This document shows, piece by piece, positions 25,724 through 36,810 of a stretch of DNA of 64,000 nt. Source of the stretch: Phaseolus vulgaris. Its lineage: Eukaryota; Streptophyta; Magnoliopsida; Fabales; Fabaceae. The notes under the pieces are model-generated. The model was not told the DNA's origin, did not search any database, and saw nothing but the letters and a program-made list of their open reading frames with translations. The position numbers and the translations under genes are program-made. Positions within the stretch are counted from its first letter, which is position 1, and each line of letters begins with the position of its first letter. Where the stretch lies: positions 3,122,791 through 3,186,790 of the forward strand of contig NC_023753.2 in the NCBI RefSeq assembly GCF_000499845.2, given 5' to 3'.

Positions 25724-27170
25724 TGGATGAGAAATATTTATTTCTCGTAATCTTATTTATCTGTGTAGTCTCGTTTATTTGTATCATCTTAGTAATGTGG
25801 AGTGTATCACACTTAAAATTATTTTTTACTTATTGAAAATAATAAATATTATTATATATGTATTTAGGTTAGATATAATTTACCTATTTATAAAAAAATT
25901 ATAAAATATTCTGACCCAATTAACACAAATATTATTATATTAACATGATATTGGTTAGTAAAATATGTTAGTCTTATTGACGATCAAAAGTCAGTGACAT
26001 TCTTTAATTGTTATTAATATATTTAATGATTTTTTATATTAAAATATGTGTGTTGTGAATCGTTATTATTAACTTTAGAAGACCGGGAGGAAAAATATAA
26101 TATGATAATTTGAAAAATATACTATTATTTTTCAAGTGTATCATAATATTAAGGATTTGTTGTTTACTACTCAAGTATATATATTTAATCAGATACATAC
26201 ATATTTTATTAAAGAAAAATAATTGTTTTATTAAAAAACAAGAGACAAATAATTTCTCGTGCACATTTGTAATATATTACGTTTCAAGTATGCACAAGAA
26301 TGTTGCATAAAAGAATGACAAAATAAATATATTTAGAAGATATTGTAACTTCTATGATTATATAATGAAATATTGATTACTTCAATTGTTAACGTAGAAT
26401 ATTAGTTAATGTTAATTACTTTTTTTTAACATTGATTTTACCTAATACACTCTAACTCTTTTTTAATTTTTTATTTTATTTTTCTTGATTTATATATAAA
26501 ATATGTTTTCTAAACTACTTTTAGTTTATTATAAAGATGGTGTTCACGTTTTTAATTAAATTAAAGATACCTTTAGAATAATAATACTTAGAAGAATTTT
26601 TAGTTAAAAAAATTACATGACTAAACAAAAAGTTGTGAATTTTTTTTTTCTTATACTCTATTTTAGTTTAGTAGTGGAAAGACTATCTTGTGAAGTGTTA
26701 GTGTAAACTTTTAAATGTTTTTTTTTTTGACGGAACTTGCTATAATAATTTCATATCTCTAATAATTGATTAATATTATCGAAATAAGTGGTGAGAGATC
26801 ATTGAATCATTTATTTTCATATTAACATTAATTAATCAATTATTTACAATAGACTCTTTAAATTCTAAAACATAAATTGTAGATATTATTAATTTATCAT
26901 AAGAATTAGCTAGTTAATAGGATTAAAATGAATTTTATGTAGTTTAGATGGTATATATCTATATATTTATATTGATATATTTATAAAACCACTAAAGTTA
27001 TTGGTAATGAAGAATCTCGACAATATATATGAAGGTGTTACACTAAAGCAGAATAAAAATTATAAGAAAAAAATATATTAAATATTATTATCATGTTAAC
27101 CCATTTTTATTAAGAAAATGTCTAATAGCATGTATGATCTCAGGCTAACATAATTACAGGAAAAGTACAA
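25724..27170. other. AT-rich DNA of the left inverted-repeat arm
   Basis: No gene seen. The 26430-27160 part mirrors 39080-39960 on the opposite strand (shared blocks such as 'ctaaacaaaaagttgtgaa' and 'aaacataaattgtaga'). Confidence 0.55.
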
Positions 27171-27173
27171 GTT

Positions 27174-27553
27174 TTAGAAATGTGGATGTCTTGATTCGTC
27201 GGGGCTAGGATCACTGTTAAGACCCTTCGGTTGTTGTGATGGTCTGAGAAAATTAGTATCTCCGTTCAGCATAGAGAAATGTGGATGCCCTGATCCGTCG
27301 GGGCTAGGACCACTGTTGAGACCCTTCCGTTGTTGTGATGGTTTGAGAAAATTAGCATCTCCGTTCAGCATAGAGAAATGTGGATGTCCTGATCCGTCGG
27401 GGCTAGGACCACTGTTGAGACCCTTCCGTTGTTGTGATGGTTTCCGTTCAGCACAGAGAAATGTGGATGTCCTGATCCGTCGGGACTAGGACCACTGTTG
27501 AGACCCTTCAGTTGTTGTGATGGTTTGAGAAAATTAGCATCTCCGTTCAGCAT
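27174..27553 (-). repeat. 99-bp tandem repeat encoding the peptide unit (x4)
   Basis: Units begin (plus-strand numbering of the shared 'agaaatgtggatg') at 27176, 27275, 27374 and 27457. Spacing is 99, 99 and 83 bp; the short unit lacks 16 bp. A period of 33 codons and the conservation of the SGPS core suggest amplification while the sequence was coding. Confidence 0.88.
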
Positions 27554-27610
27554 AGAGAAAGAAAGAAAAAAAAATAAGAAAGAAGCCTAAGCATTGAAGT
27601 TTTCAGTCAT
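27174..27610 (-). pseudogene. PIP-like secreted-peptide gene with tandem peptide units (degenerate)
   Basis: Read on the minus strand from an ATG at 27610. A short N-terminus stopped by an in-frame TAG is followed by a hydrophobic Phe/Leu/Ser run, then four copies of a 33-residue unit of the form MLNGDANFLKPSQQ-KGLN-SGPSPDGSGH-PHFS. Three units carry SGPSPDGSGH, matching the SGPSxxGxGH signature of PIP/PIP-like signalling peptides; the last is altered to SDPSPDESRH and ends HPHF-stop. Unit 2 has lost 16 bp, so units 1 and 2-4 are in different frames (27553-27365 and 27371-27174). Family members are secreted precursors cleaved to short peptides sensed by leucine-rich receptor kinases. The TAG and the 16-bp deletion argue for a pseudogene unless splicing bypasses them. 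A TATA box and leader are conserved with the inverted copy at 38740-39072. Assignment rests on the motif only. Confidence 0.6.
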
Positions 27611-27703
27611 GATAAGAGTGTATAAACGCTGCTTCAACCAAATAAGACAATCTAGTACTTGAAGGAGTATTTTGATTTTACTTGTTCTAAATAAGATTCA
27701 CTT

Positions 27704-27713
27704 CTATTTATAG
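27704..27713 (-). promoter_or_regulatory. TATA box of the left PIP-like locus
   Basis: CTATAAATAG on the minus strand, about 95 bases before the ATG at 27610. The region from here to the ATG is well conserved with the inverted copy, where the box reads CTGTAAATAG (38637-38646). Confidence 0.5.
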
Positions 27714-27719
27714 TCTTTC

Positions 27720-29440
27720 TCATGAGTAACTTTGATTTCTTTCTTTTTTATATACATATATATACACATTAATTAGTAAATTCTATAATTATTATTATTT
27801 GGTAACTAAAATTATCTAATTAGATACCAATTTATAAACTAGATTATAAATTTTATTAATAATAAAAATTACTTTAAAGTTTAAAATAATATTTAATTTA
27901 ATTTACCAAATACTTTAATATCATTTACATTGTATTAACTAGTTTACCAAATATTTATATTACATGTTCAAGCTCTTAAATAAAGTATTTTATTTAAAAA
28001 TATTATTATCATTGTGACTAGAATAAATCAAGTGTCATCCGTACACATATAACTTTCATCATTATTTATTTTAATTTTTTATTTAAATATGATATTATAT
28101 AATTTAGATATATATTTATTTTAAATTTAGAATTTATAAATTTTATTTATTTTATTTTTATTTAATAGAAAATTAAATAATTTATAATTTGTATTTATTT
28201 AAGATTTTGAATAATTTAAGGATTTTATTTATTTCATATTTTTATTTATGCAGTATACTAAATAATTTAGAATTTGTATTTGTTTAAAATTTTGAATAAT
28301 TTAATAATTTTATTTATTTTAAGTTAAGTAAAATATTAAATAATTTAGAAAGTAGATTCTATGTGTATTGTAGATATATTTACTAGTGTATCAACAGAAT
28401 GAGAGAAAAATAAAAGAAAAATAAAAGATATATATTTCTCTTATATTAAATGTATTTATTACAATCGAACATAAAGTTTATTTGATTTTTAAACATTTCT
28501 GTAACAAATTATTTATATTTATGACATTCTTGTTTATATGCAGGAATCCATGGTATCGACTAATTGAGATAAATTGTTATTTAAGAAAACAATGTAAAAA
28601 TATAATTAATAAATAATGAAAAATTAAAGTAAGATTAGTGTGGTAAGAGAATGAATGAATGAATACCAGTATTAATGTGAAGAGACTTAATCAAGTCACA
28701 AGCGTACTAAACTAACATAATAATACACAAAATTCATTATAAAAAGATAGATATTTAACATTAATATTTAAAAATTCAATTAATAAGTAAAAGTGAACTT
28801 TAATTAATCAATATCATCAATTTTGTATAGTATGTATGGTGTTAGAATTATTTACGTTAACTTTTGGATACCCACAGTAAGTCAATGTTCAATTATTATT
28901 AATTTTGAATTAAAATAATTTAAAATAATTTTTTTATAAAAACTTTTATCTTAGGTATTATTATAAAATTTATATCTCAGTTAATATAATTTAATATTAA
29001 TTTTATTAATATTAATATTTTTATTTTAAAATTTATTTAATGTCGATTTGATGTACATGAATATTTATTATTTTAAATTTTATTTAACTTAGTGTTAATT
29101 TTATCAACATTAATATTTTTTATTTTAAAATTTATTTAATTTAATATTATTTTTAATACTAACATTTTATTATTTTAAAATTAATTTTATTTAAAGTTTG
29201 TTTGATTGATGCTAATGTTTTATATTTATTGACTTTTTAAAAAGATTTACTATATATTGCATTAGAATCGGCTAAAGCTAACTTTGTTAGCCTCTAATCT
29301 TAAAAAGACTTTATTAACATGATTTAACTTTACGTTAACATAAATATTAATTTAATTAAATAATTAAAACAATTTTACAATTATTTAAAAAAAAATTATG
29401 TCACGTTAAAGTCAGTTTGAACAACACCAATAACATTATA
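27720..29440. other. AT-rich DNA of the left arm, no gene
   Basis: Includes a stretch around 27780-27900 related to the palindromic element at 42205-42716, and sequence mirrored in 37300-38560. No coding frame or RNA gene is recognisable. Confidence 0.5.
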
Positions 29441-29454
29441 ATTTAATCATGATG

Positions 29455-29890
29455 TAGCACAGACGCTAACACGGATACGGAGATGACACGGATACGGAGA
29501 TACATAAAAATTTTAAAATGTAAGTTACGGGGACACGGATCTATATATTATATAATTATAAATTATATAATTTGACAATAAAAATTTATGTGCACAAGTA
29601 TGTTCCAGATTATTTTTTGGAGCAAAAAGATGTTTTGTCATGACTGATTCACAAGGATTTGTTTTTTTATTTTTATAATCATAATAACAATTTTTGAATT
29701 TTGAGAAAATTAATGTATTTTTCTTTTTTAAAATTGTGTTAGAACCGTCATAGAATTGTCAGAAATCTAACAAATACTTTTTGAATTAGACACTTCATGG
29801 ATACGTGTCCTACAAGCGTCATATGAGTGTCGGTGTCCGATACGAGTATTGGTCACGCCATTTAAGAAAAGTATCCAAGCTTCATAATTT
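29455..29890. mobile_element. Possible non-autonomous element with subterminal repeats
   Basis: Short repeated motifs near one end ('acacggatacggagat' twice at 29470-29502) and related inverted-like motifs near the other ('gtgtcggtgtccgatacgag', about 29826-29846) flank an AT-rich core. This is the style of plant MITE-type elements. Ends and target-site duplication are not resolved. Confidence 0.3.
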
Positions 29891-29927
29891 AAAAATTAAT
29901 TTAATATTTTCTTGAATAATTTCTTTG

Positions 29928-30379
29928 AATCTATCGCACAAATTTCTCAAGATGGTAAATTATTTTCTCATATTTCAACCGAGGAAAATATCAATTCATA
30001 CACCCTAAGATAATTAATCATACATATGATATTCACACACAAATGTCACTGGAAATAAAAAAATAATCATTAATTTTTGTTTTTTACTCTCATTAATGGA
30101 CAAGTAGACACATGTATCTATTTTAGTTGTAGATTGTATTCATATATAAATGAAAGAAAGAGAAAAATGTAGTAATATTGGTGTGGTTAATCGTTGTAAG
30201 CTAAATTGATGAGAATTAATGAGCATAAAAGAAAGAATATTTATTTTTATTTGTGGTGACATTTGTGTGTGAATATCGTAGGCTATAATGAATTAGGTTG
30301 AGTGTATAAATTGATTTATATTTTTGGTTGAAATATGAGAAATTAATTTAACATATTGAGAGAATTGTGTGATAGATTA
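29928..30379. mobile_element. Foldback / MITE-like element with ~170-bp terminal inverted repeats
   Basis: 29928-30100 is an imperfect inverted repeat of 30212-30379. Outer ends 'aatctatcgcaca' and 'tgtgtgatagatt' are complementary, and inner blocks 'tcacacacaaatgtcac' and 'gtgacatttgtgtgtga' pair exactly. About 110 bp separate the arms. No transposase is present. Confidence 0.65.
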
Positions 30380-30716
30380 AAATAAAAATGATGAAAAAAA
30401 ATGAGATAAAGATTAACAATAATAATAAAGTAAAGAAGATTTGTGATTGTTTAGTGCAATATAAAAGATGATTAAAAAGGGTATAGAATGAAGTTTATTT
30501 CCAAGTTTGTTCATTATGAATTTTTTGTTTTCTAATTATCATCTTTTTTTTATAAAAGTTCTCATGTTAGGCATCACAATGCAACTTGTCATCTCAGCAA
30601 GGCTGACACCTCAAGTAACAACAATCATCTGCCATCACATGAAAAAAAGTATTATTAAAAAAAAGAAAAAGAAAGAAAATACAAAAATATGGGGGGACTA
30701 GACCAAAACTCACATG

Positions 30717-33700
30717 TTAACAAAAACGATACATAGGTAGACTATACCTATTCATAAAGAATTCTAAAAACAGACTAGATGGAAGTTTATTATACCAATG
30801 AAATGATTCTCTATGAATGAACCCTAAATTAGCCAACTTATCAGCACATGCATTCCCCTCCCGAAAAATATGAGTAACCCTAAACCTGATTGTCCCACAG
30901 TAATTAAGACAAGAATTCCATCGATTACGAAGCATCCACGGAACATTAGTCCTAACAGTAAACGCAGCACAAACCAAGACCGAATCACATTCAAGCCAAA
31001 CATTTGTAAGTCCCATCTTTTGAGCTTCCTCCATAGCATGTATAACTCCATAAAACTCAGCAACCAAAGCAGTCTGAACTTCAAGAAACCCTGAAAAAGC
31101 ACCAATAAATTCTCCCATACTCCCACGAAAAATACCTCCACAAGAAGCAAGACCAGGATACCCCCTAGCAGCCCCATCCGTGTTAATTTTAACCCAACCT
31201 GGTGAAGGAAATTCCCATCTAACAGGAAGAGGACGAAGAACTTTCCCACTACGAGTCTTAATACCAAAAAACTTAATCACGTTGAAATCCAACATATCAT
31301 TCTTCATTGAAGCTTTAGACGAATTTCCCACTAGACAAGTTAAATCTTTAATTACCGAAATAGCCTTAGAAACTTCAATCTTTTCCTGAAATCTAGCATA
31401 ATTCCTCATACGCCATATCATCCATATAGAAAAGGTTGTCACAGCAAGCTTAATCAATTTAACCAAAGGACTACCATCACTCTTAATAAAAGAAAGAAGA
31501 TCATCCTTATTAGAGAAATGAGAAGTAAGAAAAATCTGTCGAACCCAACTCCAAATATGTAATGCAGTAGAACATTCAAAAAATAGATGTTGAATAGATT
31601 CTTCATGCTTTTCACAAAGCGTACACATAGAACATATATGCAAAACCCTTATTCTGAATATGCTTATCCGTAGGAAGTCGCCCATGAAAAGTTTTCCAGA
31701 GTACTAGAGTTTTGGAAGGCGGAATAGATGAAGACCAAATGAACTTACCCCAATCACATGGAACTCCTGGTTCCAAGAAAAAAGTCCTAGCCGATTTAAG
31801 AGTGAAACGACCAGACTCATCTAGAGTCCAATTAGGAATATCTTGTTCCTCTCTAACCATGATATGATTAAAAAACTGCGGCATATGCTGTAAAGATAAG
31901 GGAATATTCCAATCATAACCTGACCAAAATTGAGAGACTGTATCTGGAATGCTAGCCCTATCAGATAACCCTGCAATATTTGCTAAAGAAGTAGTAGAAC
32001 ACCATTTATCATTCCAGAAATTAATAAAAGAACCTGTACCAACAGTCCAAGAAGTTTAATCAAGTATGATAGAATAAAATTGCTTAATTCCAAGCCAAAG
32101 AGAGGAGGATCTATAAACCATTCTAAACTCGTATTTTGATTTAAGAACTCTGGCTTTCAAGAGTAAAGACCAAGGTTTGTTGCTATAAGCAAAGTTCCAA
32201 GCAAGCTTAAGAAGATATGCATTATTTTCATGATGAAGATTAATAATATTCAAGCCTCCATCCGCAAGAGGTGAACAAATTTTCGCCCAATTAACGGTAG
32301 CGATACCTTTTTTCATAATATCACCAGTCCAAATAAAATTCCGACACCACTGCTCAACTTGCTTAATAAGTGAAACAGGCCATTTATACATATTAAAACT
32401 ATAAGCTAGAAATCCAGTAATCACTGTATTGACCAGCTGGATCTGACCCATCATGCTAAGAGATTGACCTTTCCAAGATGCTAGCTTCAATTTGACTTTA
32501 TCAGCCAAAGGTTGAAGAAACCGACACTTTGGAGCACCAATAAAGATAGGCACTCCTAAATAATTGAAAGGCAAACAACCATGACTACAAGAAAGAATAT
32601 TTTGAATTTTGGTGACAAATCTTGGAGAATTATCCATGGTGAAGAAACTACTTTTAGAGTTATTAATATATTGACCAGAAAAATCACCATATGTTTTAAG
32701 AAAAGTACTCAAATTTCGAAGAGACTTAATATCCCCCCTACAAAAAATAAAAATGTCATCAGCATACAAAATATGAGAGGGAGTGAGATAACCTTTCGGA
32801 CTAGCCATATTTAAAATCTTCTTATCATTCACAAGCTTAGAGATACCTCTACTAAGAACTTCCTCTGCAAGACAGAAAAGTAAAGGAGACAATGGATCAC
32901 CTTGTCTTACACCTCGACTGCAGGGAAAAAAACCCACCAAACTACCACTTATTCTGATAGAAAGCATAGCTGAACGAAGAATTGTACTAATCCAACTGAC
33001 AAACGAGGGGTGAAAACCAAAGCGTTTCAAAACTAATAATAAGAACTTCCAACTCAGAGTGTCAAAAGCCTTATGAATATCAACTTTGTAAGCCACATTA
33101 CCTTCTCTAACCTTTTTAGAAAGCATGTTAATAGCTTCAGAAGCAATACCAATGCAATCCTGTATCTGTCTACCCTGCACAAACCCATATTGATTAGGAG
33201 AAATGATTCTAGCAGCCACAAGAGCAAGCCTATCCGCCAGTATCTTGGAAATAATTTTAAATTTGAAATTAGCAACAGCAATTGGCCTGTAATCTTTAAT
33301 GGAATCAGCACCCTGAATCTTAGGAATAAGAGATACCACATTACTGTTCATTCCAGGGAGAACCCAATTTTGTTTAAAGAACTGTTGAACAGCATTACAA
33401 ACATCTGTCCCAATAATTTCCCAACAAGAATGATAGAAAACACCACCAAAACCATCAGGACCAGGAGCACTATTACCGTTAAGATTAAAAACAGCATTCT
33501 TGATTTCAGAAAAATCAGGACATTTAATCAACATCATATTCTCCTCAGAGGAAACCATCGCAGGAATATAAGTACCAATAAAATCTTCCATATTATCAGT
33601 ATCCAGAACATTAGAAATAGACTCAGCATAAAGATTTTTATAAAAGTCCAAAATATGATCCTCAATGATTTTAGGATCCTCCGTAACCTCATTATCAATC

Positions 33701-34838
33701 CGTAGATGATGAATCCCACTAGAATTATTTCTCCTTTTGACCACAGCATGGAAAAAAGCGGTATTACGATCTCCATCCTTGAACCATAACATCTTAGCCC
33801 TTTCTTTCCAAAACAAATATTGACAGTGAAGAGCATGATCAAGCTCCTCCTTAGCAATCTTTTCTTGACAAAGAAGCCCATCACTATCAGACAAACTAGC
33901 AGTCTCTAAGTTTTTTTGAATACCAAGGAGGATACCCTGCTTAAAAAGAACTGCATTGTGAACATTACCAAAAGAATTTTTATTCCAGTCTCGGAGCTCA
34001 AGTTTCAACCTTTTTAACTTATGTTGCAAGATAAACATAGGACAACCAACAACCTTATTAGCCCAAGAATCATGAATAAGCTTCATACATGAAGTGTCCT
34101 GAAGCCACATAGAAAAGAAACGAAAAGTGCTAACCTTCCGCAAAGAATTACTAGCAAGACTAGCAAGAATAGGGGAATGATCAGAACAATTTTTAACAAG
34201 AACCTGATAAGTACAAGAATCCCATTCATCCAGACACACTCCATTACATAAAGCCCTATCCAGTCTTCTATGAATTCTATGCAACCCTCTCCTTCCGTTA
34301 CACCAAGTATAACAAGACCCAGTAAAAGGCATACAAGAAAGGTCATTAGTATTAATCCAGTCCAGGAATTCATTACAAGAAACCTGATTAGGAGCCACCC
34401 CCCTTTACAGTCATCCGCCGAGAGCACAGCATTAAAATCTCCCAGAATACACCAAGGCCCTGTAAAGAAATTAAGATCCCTCCACAAAAATCGTCTAGAC
34501 AAGTATGTGTTAGCACCATAAACACCTGCAAAGCTAAAACTTTTATCCTGTAGAAGACAAGTTACAAAGATAAATTGATCATGAACCAAGAAATTTTGGA
34601 CAAGATTAGGAACCGACAAACACCAAAGCTTAGCAACTTTATTAACAATAGGAGACGTAGCCACCAAATGCATATTAACAGATTTGAAAAGGACATCGAA
34701 AGCATTAGTGTACGGCATCATGGGTTCCGCAAGAAAAACCAGGAGAGGTTTATGTAGATTAAGTAAATTAAGCAACATCTCCACAGTTTTGTGGTTTCCC
34801 AAACCTCTGACATTCCAAAAAAATGAAGAGACCTTCAT
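30717..34838 (-). pseudogene. LINE ORF2 (endonuclease-RT-RNase H), three lesions
   Basis: Starts at ATG 34838. The endonuclease domain opens with MKVSSFFWNVRGLGN and contains the GDFNAVLS metal/catalytic block and, after the first lesion, SDHSPI. Lesion 1: a frameshift at a six-base homopolymer, 34398-34403. The RT follows with SLIPKI, DYRPIA, RQGDPLSPLLF and the catalytic YADD box. Lesion 2: an in-frame TAA at 32056-32058. Lesion 3: a frameshift at about 31612-31660, inside the Cys/His zinc region. The C-terminal RNase H keeps its acidic residues in NTDGAA, LVAEF, LECDSVL and NACADKLA. Stop TAA is at 30717-30719. Catalytic motifs are otherwise intact, so decay looks fairly recent. ORF2 would supply target-primed reverse transcription for the shorter copies nearby. 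Confidence 0.88.
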
Positions 34839-36502
34839 TGCGACGTTGTAGAGAGAACTGCCTTAGCAGTTTTCCTGGATTTACCAGTCCCCTTAGGTGG
34901 TCTCCCTGGAATTCTTTTAGTGCGAACTGTTTCCTCCCCATTATCACTGTCATCATCCTCCATGTCATTAGAGTTAGCCCAAAATTTTGAAACAACCTGA
35001 TTTTCAATATGATCAGAATTAATTCCAACAGTGGTAGGCGGAATAGTTGACGCTCCCATATGAGAATCACCTCCCACATCTGTAGTTTCCAAAGCATCAA
35101 GAGAGGAAAAATGATTTTGAAGGACCAACGATATTGCTTTAACATCCCCAATATATTTAGCTTTCTGAGGGGAGGTATGAGGCGACTGAGATGGTACAGT
35201 CACAATAGCAGAGACCTCCACATTAGGATTAGTATCTGCATGTGATTTAGCCTTCCGAAGAGAGGTAGTACGCAACGGAGATGGTACAATCACAGGAGCA
35301 GAGGCCTCCACATGATGACCATCAATAAGAGTCGTTGAATGTGACTCTGAGTCCTTAGCTTGCATAACAACAAGTGAGTCCAAAGTGGGAGTGGACAACC
35401 CCTGCTTGGGTGAGGACCTATCATGATCTGAAGCATCCTCAAGAGGAGGCATATCTGCAAAATCATCCTCCCGTCCATTTGTTTTATCAGCAAGGTGACC
35501 CAAGGGTGACCCTACATTAACCCCACCAGTAGCATCAACTTTCAAATTAACAATGGGACCTTCTAAGAGCTTCGTCTGCAGATCTTTTCGCCGATATTCT
35601 TTACGTTGGTTTGGAATCGTGGTCCTCCCTTGTTCCTGTTCATCAGAAGGTGTCTTCTGAGAAGGTTTATGTTGAGGCCCAGGAACACGACCCTGGTCAT
35701 GGATCACTCGACATTGAGCAAGCTCGTGCCCAATCATCTTACAATGAGAGCAAAATGGAGGGAGCCATTCATATTCCACACCAGCTACAAAAGCAAAGTC
35801 TGGACGTTCAACCAAGAGATGATCAGGAAGAGGGGACAACATATCAATATCCACCAGCACTCTAGCAAACATACCCCTATTCTTTCTCATAGTATGCTCA
35901 TCCAAAGACAAAGGAGTACCAAGGCCTCTGACGATGGAAAATATTGTCCTTGGTTTCCAATACTCTAAAGGCAAATGGTAAATTCTAACCCAGGTCTGAG
36001 CTTTGGTACTCCTCATGGTAGCTGGGACAAAGTCTTTTGTCCAGGCAAACAGTCTCAATAAACCAGGAGATAACTTCAGGGAACCCATCCCGAGAGCCCA
36101 TCGCATGTCCTCTATAGAAGCGAACTCAAACTCATAGAAACCCTTTCCAAGAGGAATTGCTTTCCATGGTCCAAGAGTTTTCCACACCAGCTGCAACTTT
36201 TTAGTTAAATCCAGGTGTGTGAGAGGTTTATCCCCCTTAGATAGAATAACCCGACCATGAAGATGGGTTTTGCAATCCTCAAGACCAGCCAAGTAATCTG
36301 CCTCATCAATCCGGACAGCAATCATGTCACCCTTAATACAAGGGGTAGGGAGCTGGGACAAAGGAATGTCACATGTATTTCCCAAAGCCTGAGCAAAAGT
36401 CTTCCTTTGACCGGACATAGAATATACTTTATTATCAGGACATACTTTTCGATCCATCAAACAAGTCCATGGAATGAGGAAACCCGCAGAGCCCTCCGCC
36501 AT
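34835..36502 (-). CDS. LINE ORF1 (gag-like RNA-binding protein), intact
   Basis: 555 residues with no break. Residues about 100-250 match the DUF4283-type fold of plant LINE ORF1 proteins (KTLGPWKAIPLGKGFYEFEF, WVRIYHLPLEYW). A zinc knuckle CSHCKMIGHELAQC (CX2CX4HX4C) lies at 251-264. The second half is low-complexity and contains two diverged copies of a Pro/Ser-rich segment (…VEASAPVIVPSP… and …VEVSAIVTVPSQ…). The C-terminus is basic with GRPPKGTGKSRK, which resembles an AT-hook. In the family this protein coats LINE RNA. Its TGA stop overlaps the ORF2 ATG within ATGA. The intact frame contrasts with the damaged ORF2. Confidence 0.9.
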   Translation of the reverse strand: MAEGSAGFLIPWTCLMDRKVCPDNKVYSMSGQRKTFAQALGNTCDIPLSQLPTPCIKGDMIAVRIDEADYLAGLEDCKTHLHGRVILSKGDKPLTHLDLTKKLQLVWKTLGPWKAIPLGKGFYEFEFASIEDMRWALGMGSLKLSPGLLRLFAWTKDFVPATMRSTKAQTWVRIYHLPLEYWKPRTIFSIVRGLGTPLSLDEHTMRKNRGMFARVLVDIDMLSPLPDHLLVERPDFAFVAGVEYEWLPPFCSHCKMIGHELAQCRVIHDQGRVPGPQHKPSQKTPSDEQEQGRTTIPNQRKEYRRKDLQTKLLEGPIVNLKVDATGGVNVGSPLGHLADKTNGREDDFADMPPLEDASDHDRSSPKQGLSTPTLDSLVVMQAKDSESHSTTLIDGHHVEASAPVIVPSPLRTTSLRKAKSHADTNPNVEVSAIVTVPSQSPHTSPQKAKYIGDVKAISLVLQNHFSSLDALETTDVGGDSHMGASTIPPTTVGINSDHIENQVVSKFWANSNDMEDDDSDNGEETVRTKRIPGRPPKGTGKSRKTAKAVLSTTSQ

Positions 36503-36810
36503 TTTAAAAGGCTAACAAGTTGCCGCCAAGAACTTCCGCAAGACACACGGAATAGCGACCGCCTTCGCTGTCGCGCGAGCCACCACCTCTGCAGTCACCG
36601 CCGTCGGCCGCATCGGACGCCTCGCACCAGCCCAACAACCACCGCACTCCGTCGACGTCGTCCCGCAAACGCCTCTGCTGCACAGGACCCGCACCACGTC
36701 GTCTTCTACAGCTCTCGCACCACCAGCGAACCACCGTGTCTCCCACTGTAGCACCGCCGCACCTCCAGTTCCGCTGCCGCCAGGAAACCCTAAAACCCCC
36801 AAATCTTCAA
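36503..36810 (-). promoter_or_regulatory. GC-rich 5' region of the LINE, probable internal promoter
   Basis: About 300 bases of markedly GC-rich sequence immediately upstream of ORF1, in contrast to the surrounding AT-rich DNA. LINEs carry internal promoters in their 5' UTR; that role is inferred. Overlapping open frames on both strands here are a by-product of the high GC content. Confidence 0.5.

Larger units (their letters stand above)
23980..29070. repeat. Left arm of a large, eroded inverted repeat
   Basis: Segments match the reverse complement of 37300-40790 in mirrored order: 28985-29060 with 37300-37400; 28620-28870 with 37410-37680; 28030-28500 with 37800-38320; 27590-27760 with 38570-38760; 27170-27550 with 38770-39075; 26430-27160 with 39080-39960; 24000-24350 with 40240-40790. 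Similarity is interrupted by indels and by LINE pieces present only in this arm. Borders are approximate. The pattern fits an inverted segmental duplication; a very large foldback-type element is possible. Confidence 0.7.
30545..36810 (-). mobile_element. Nearly full-length LINE (plant L1 type with RNase H)
   Basis: About 6.3 kb on the minus strand: GC-rich 5' region (about 36810-36503), ORF1 (36502-34835), ORF2 with apurinic-type endonuclease, reverse transcriptase, Cys/His zinc region and RNase H (34838-30717), then a 3' UTR ending in an A-run (30545-30553, T-run on the plus strand). The layout is that of plant L1-clade LINEs that carry an RNase H domain. I could not find a convincing target-site duplication; the 5' end is approximate. 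ORF2 is broken, so the copy is non-autonomous now. Confidence 0.9.

Noticed and set aside
27174..27553. CRISPR-like array of direct repeats
   Set aside because: The 99-bp units are contiguous with no unique spacers, and they encode a repeated peptide in a plant context.
33073..33705. 210-residue plus-strand frame inside the LINE
   Set aside because: It is antisense to ORF2 RT. Its length results from the codon structure of the opposite strand and shows no family motif.
36504..36802. Overlapping frames on both strands just upstream of LINE ORF1
   Set aside because: GC-rich 5' UTR has few stop codons by chance; none matches a LINE or host domain.
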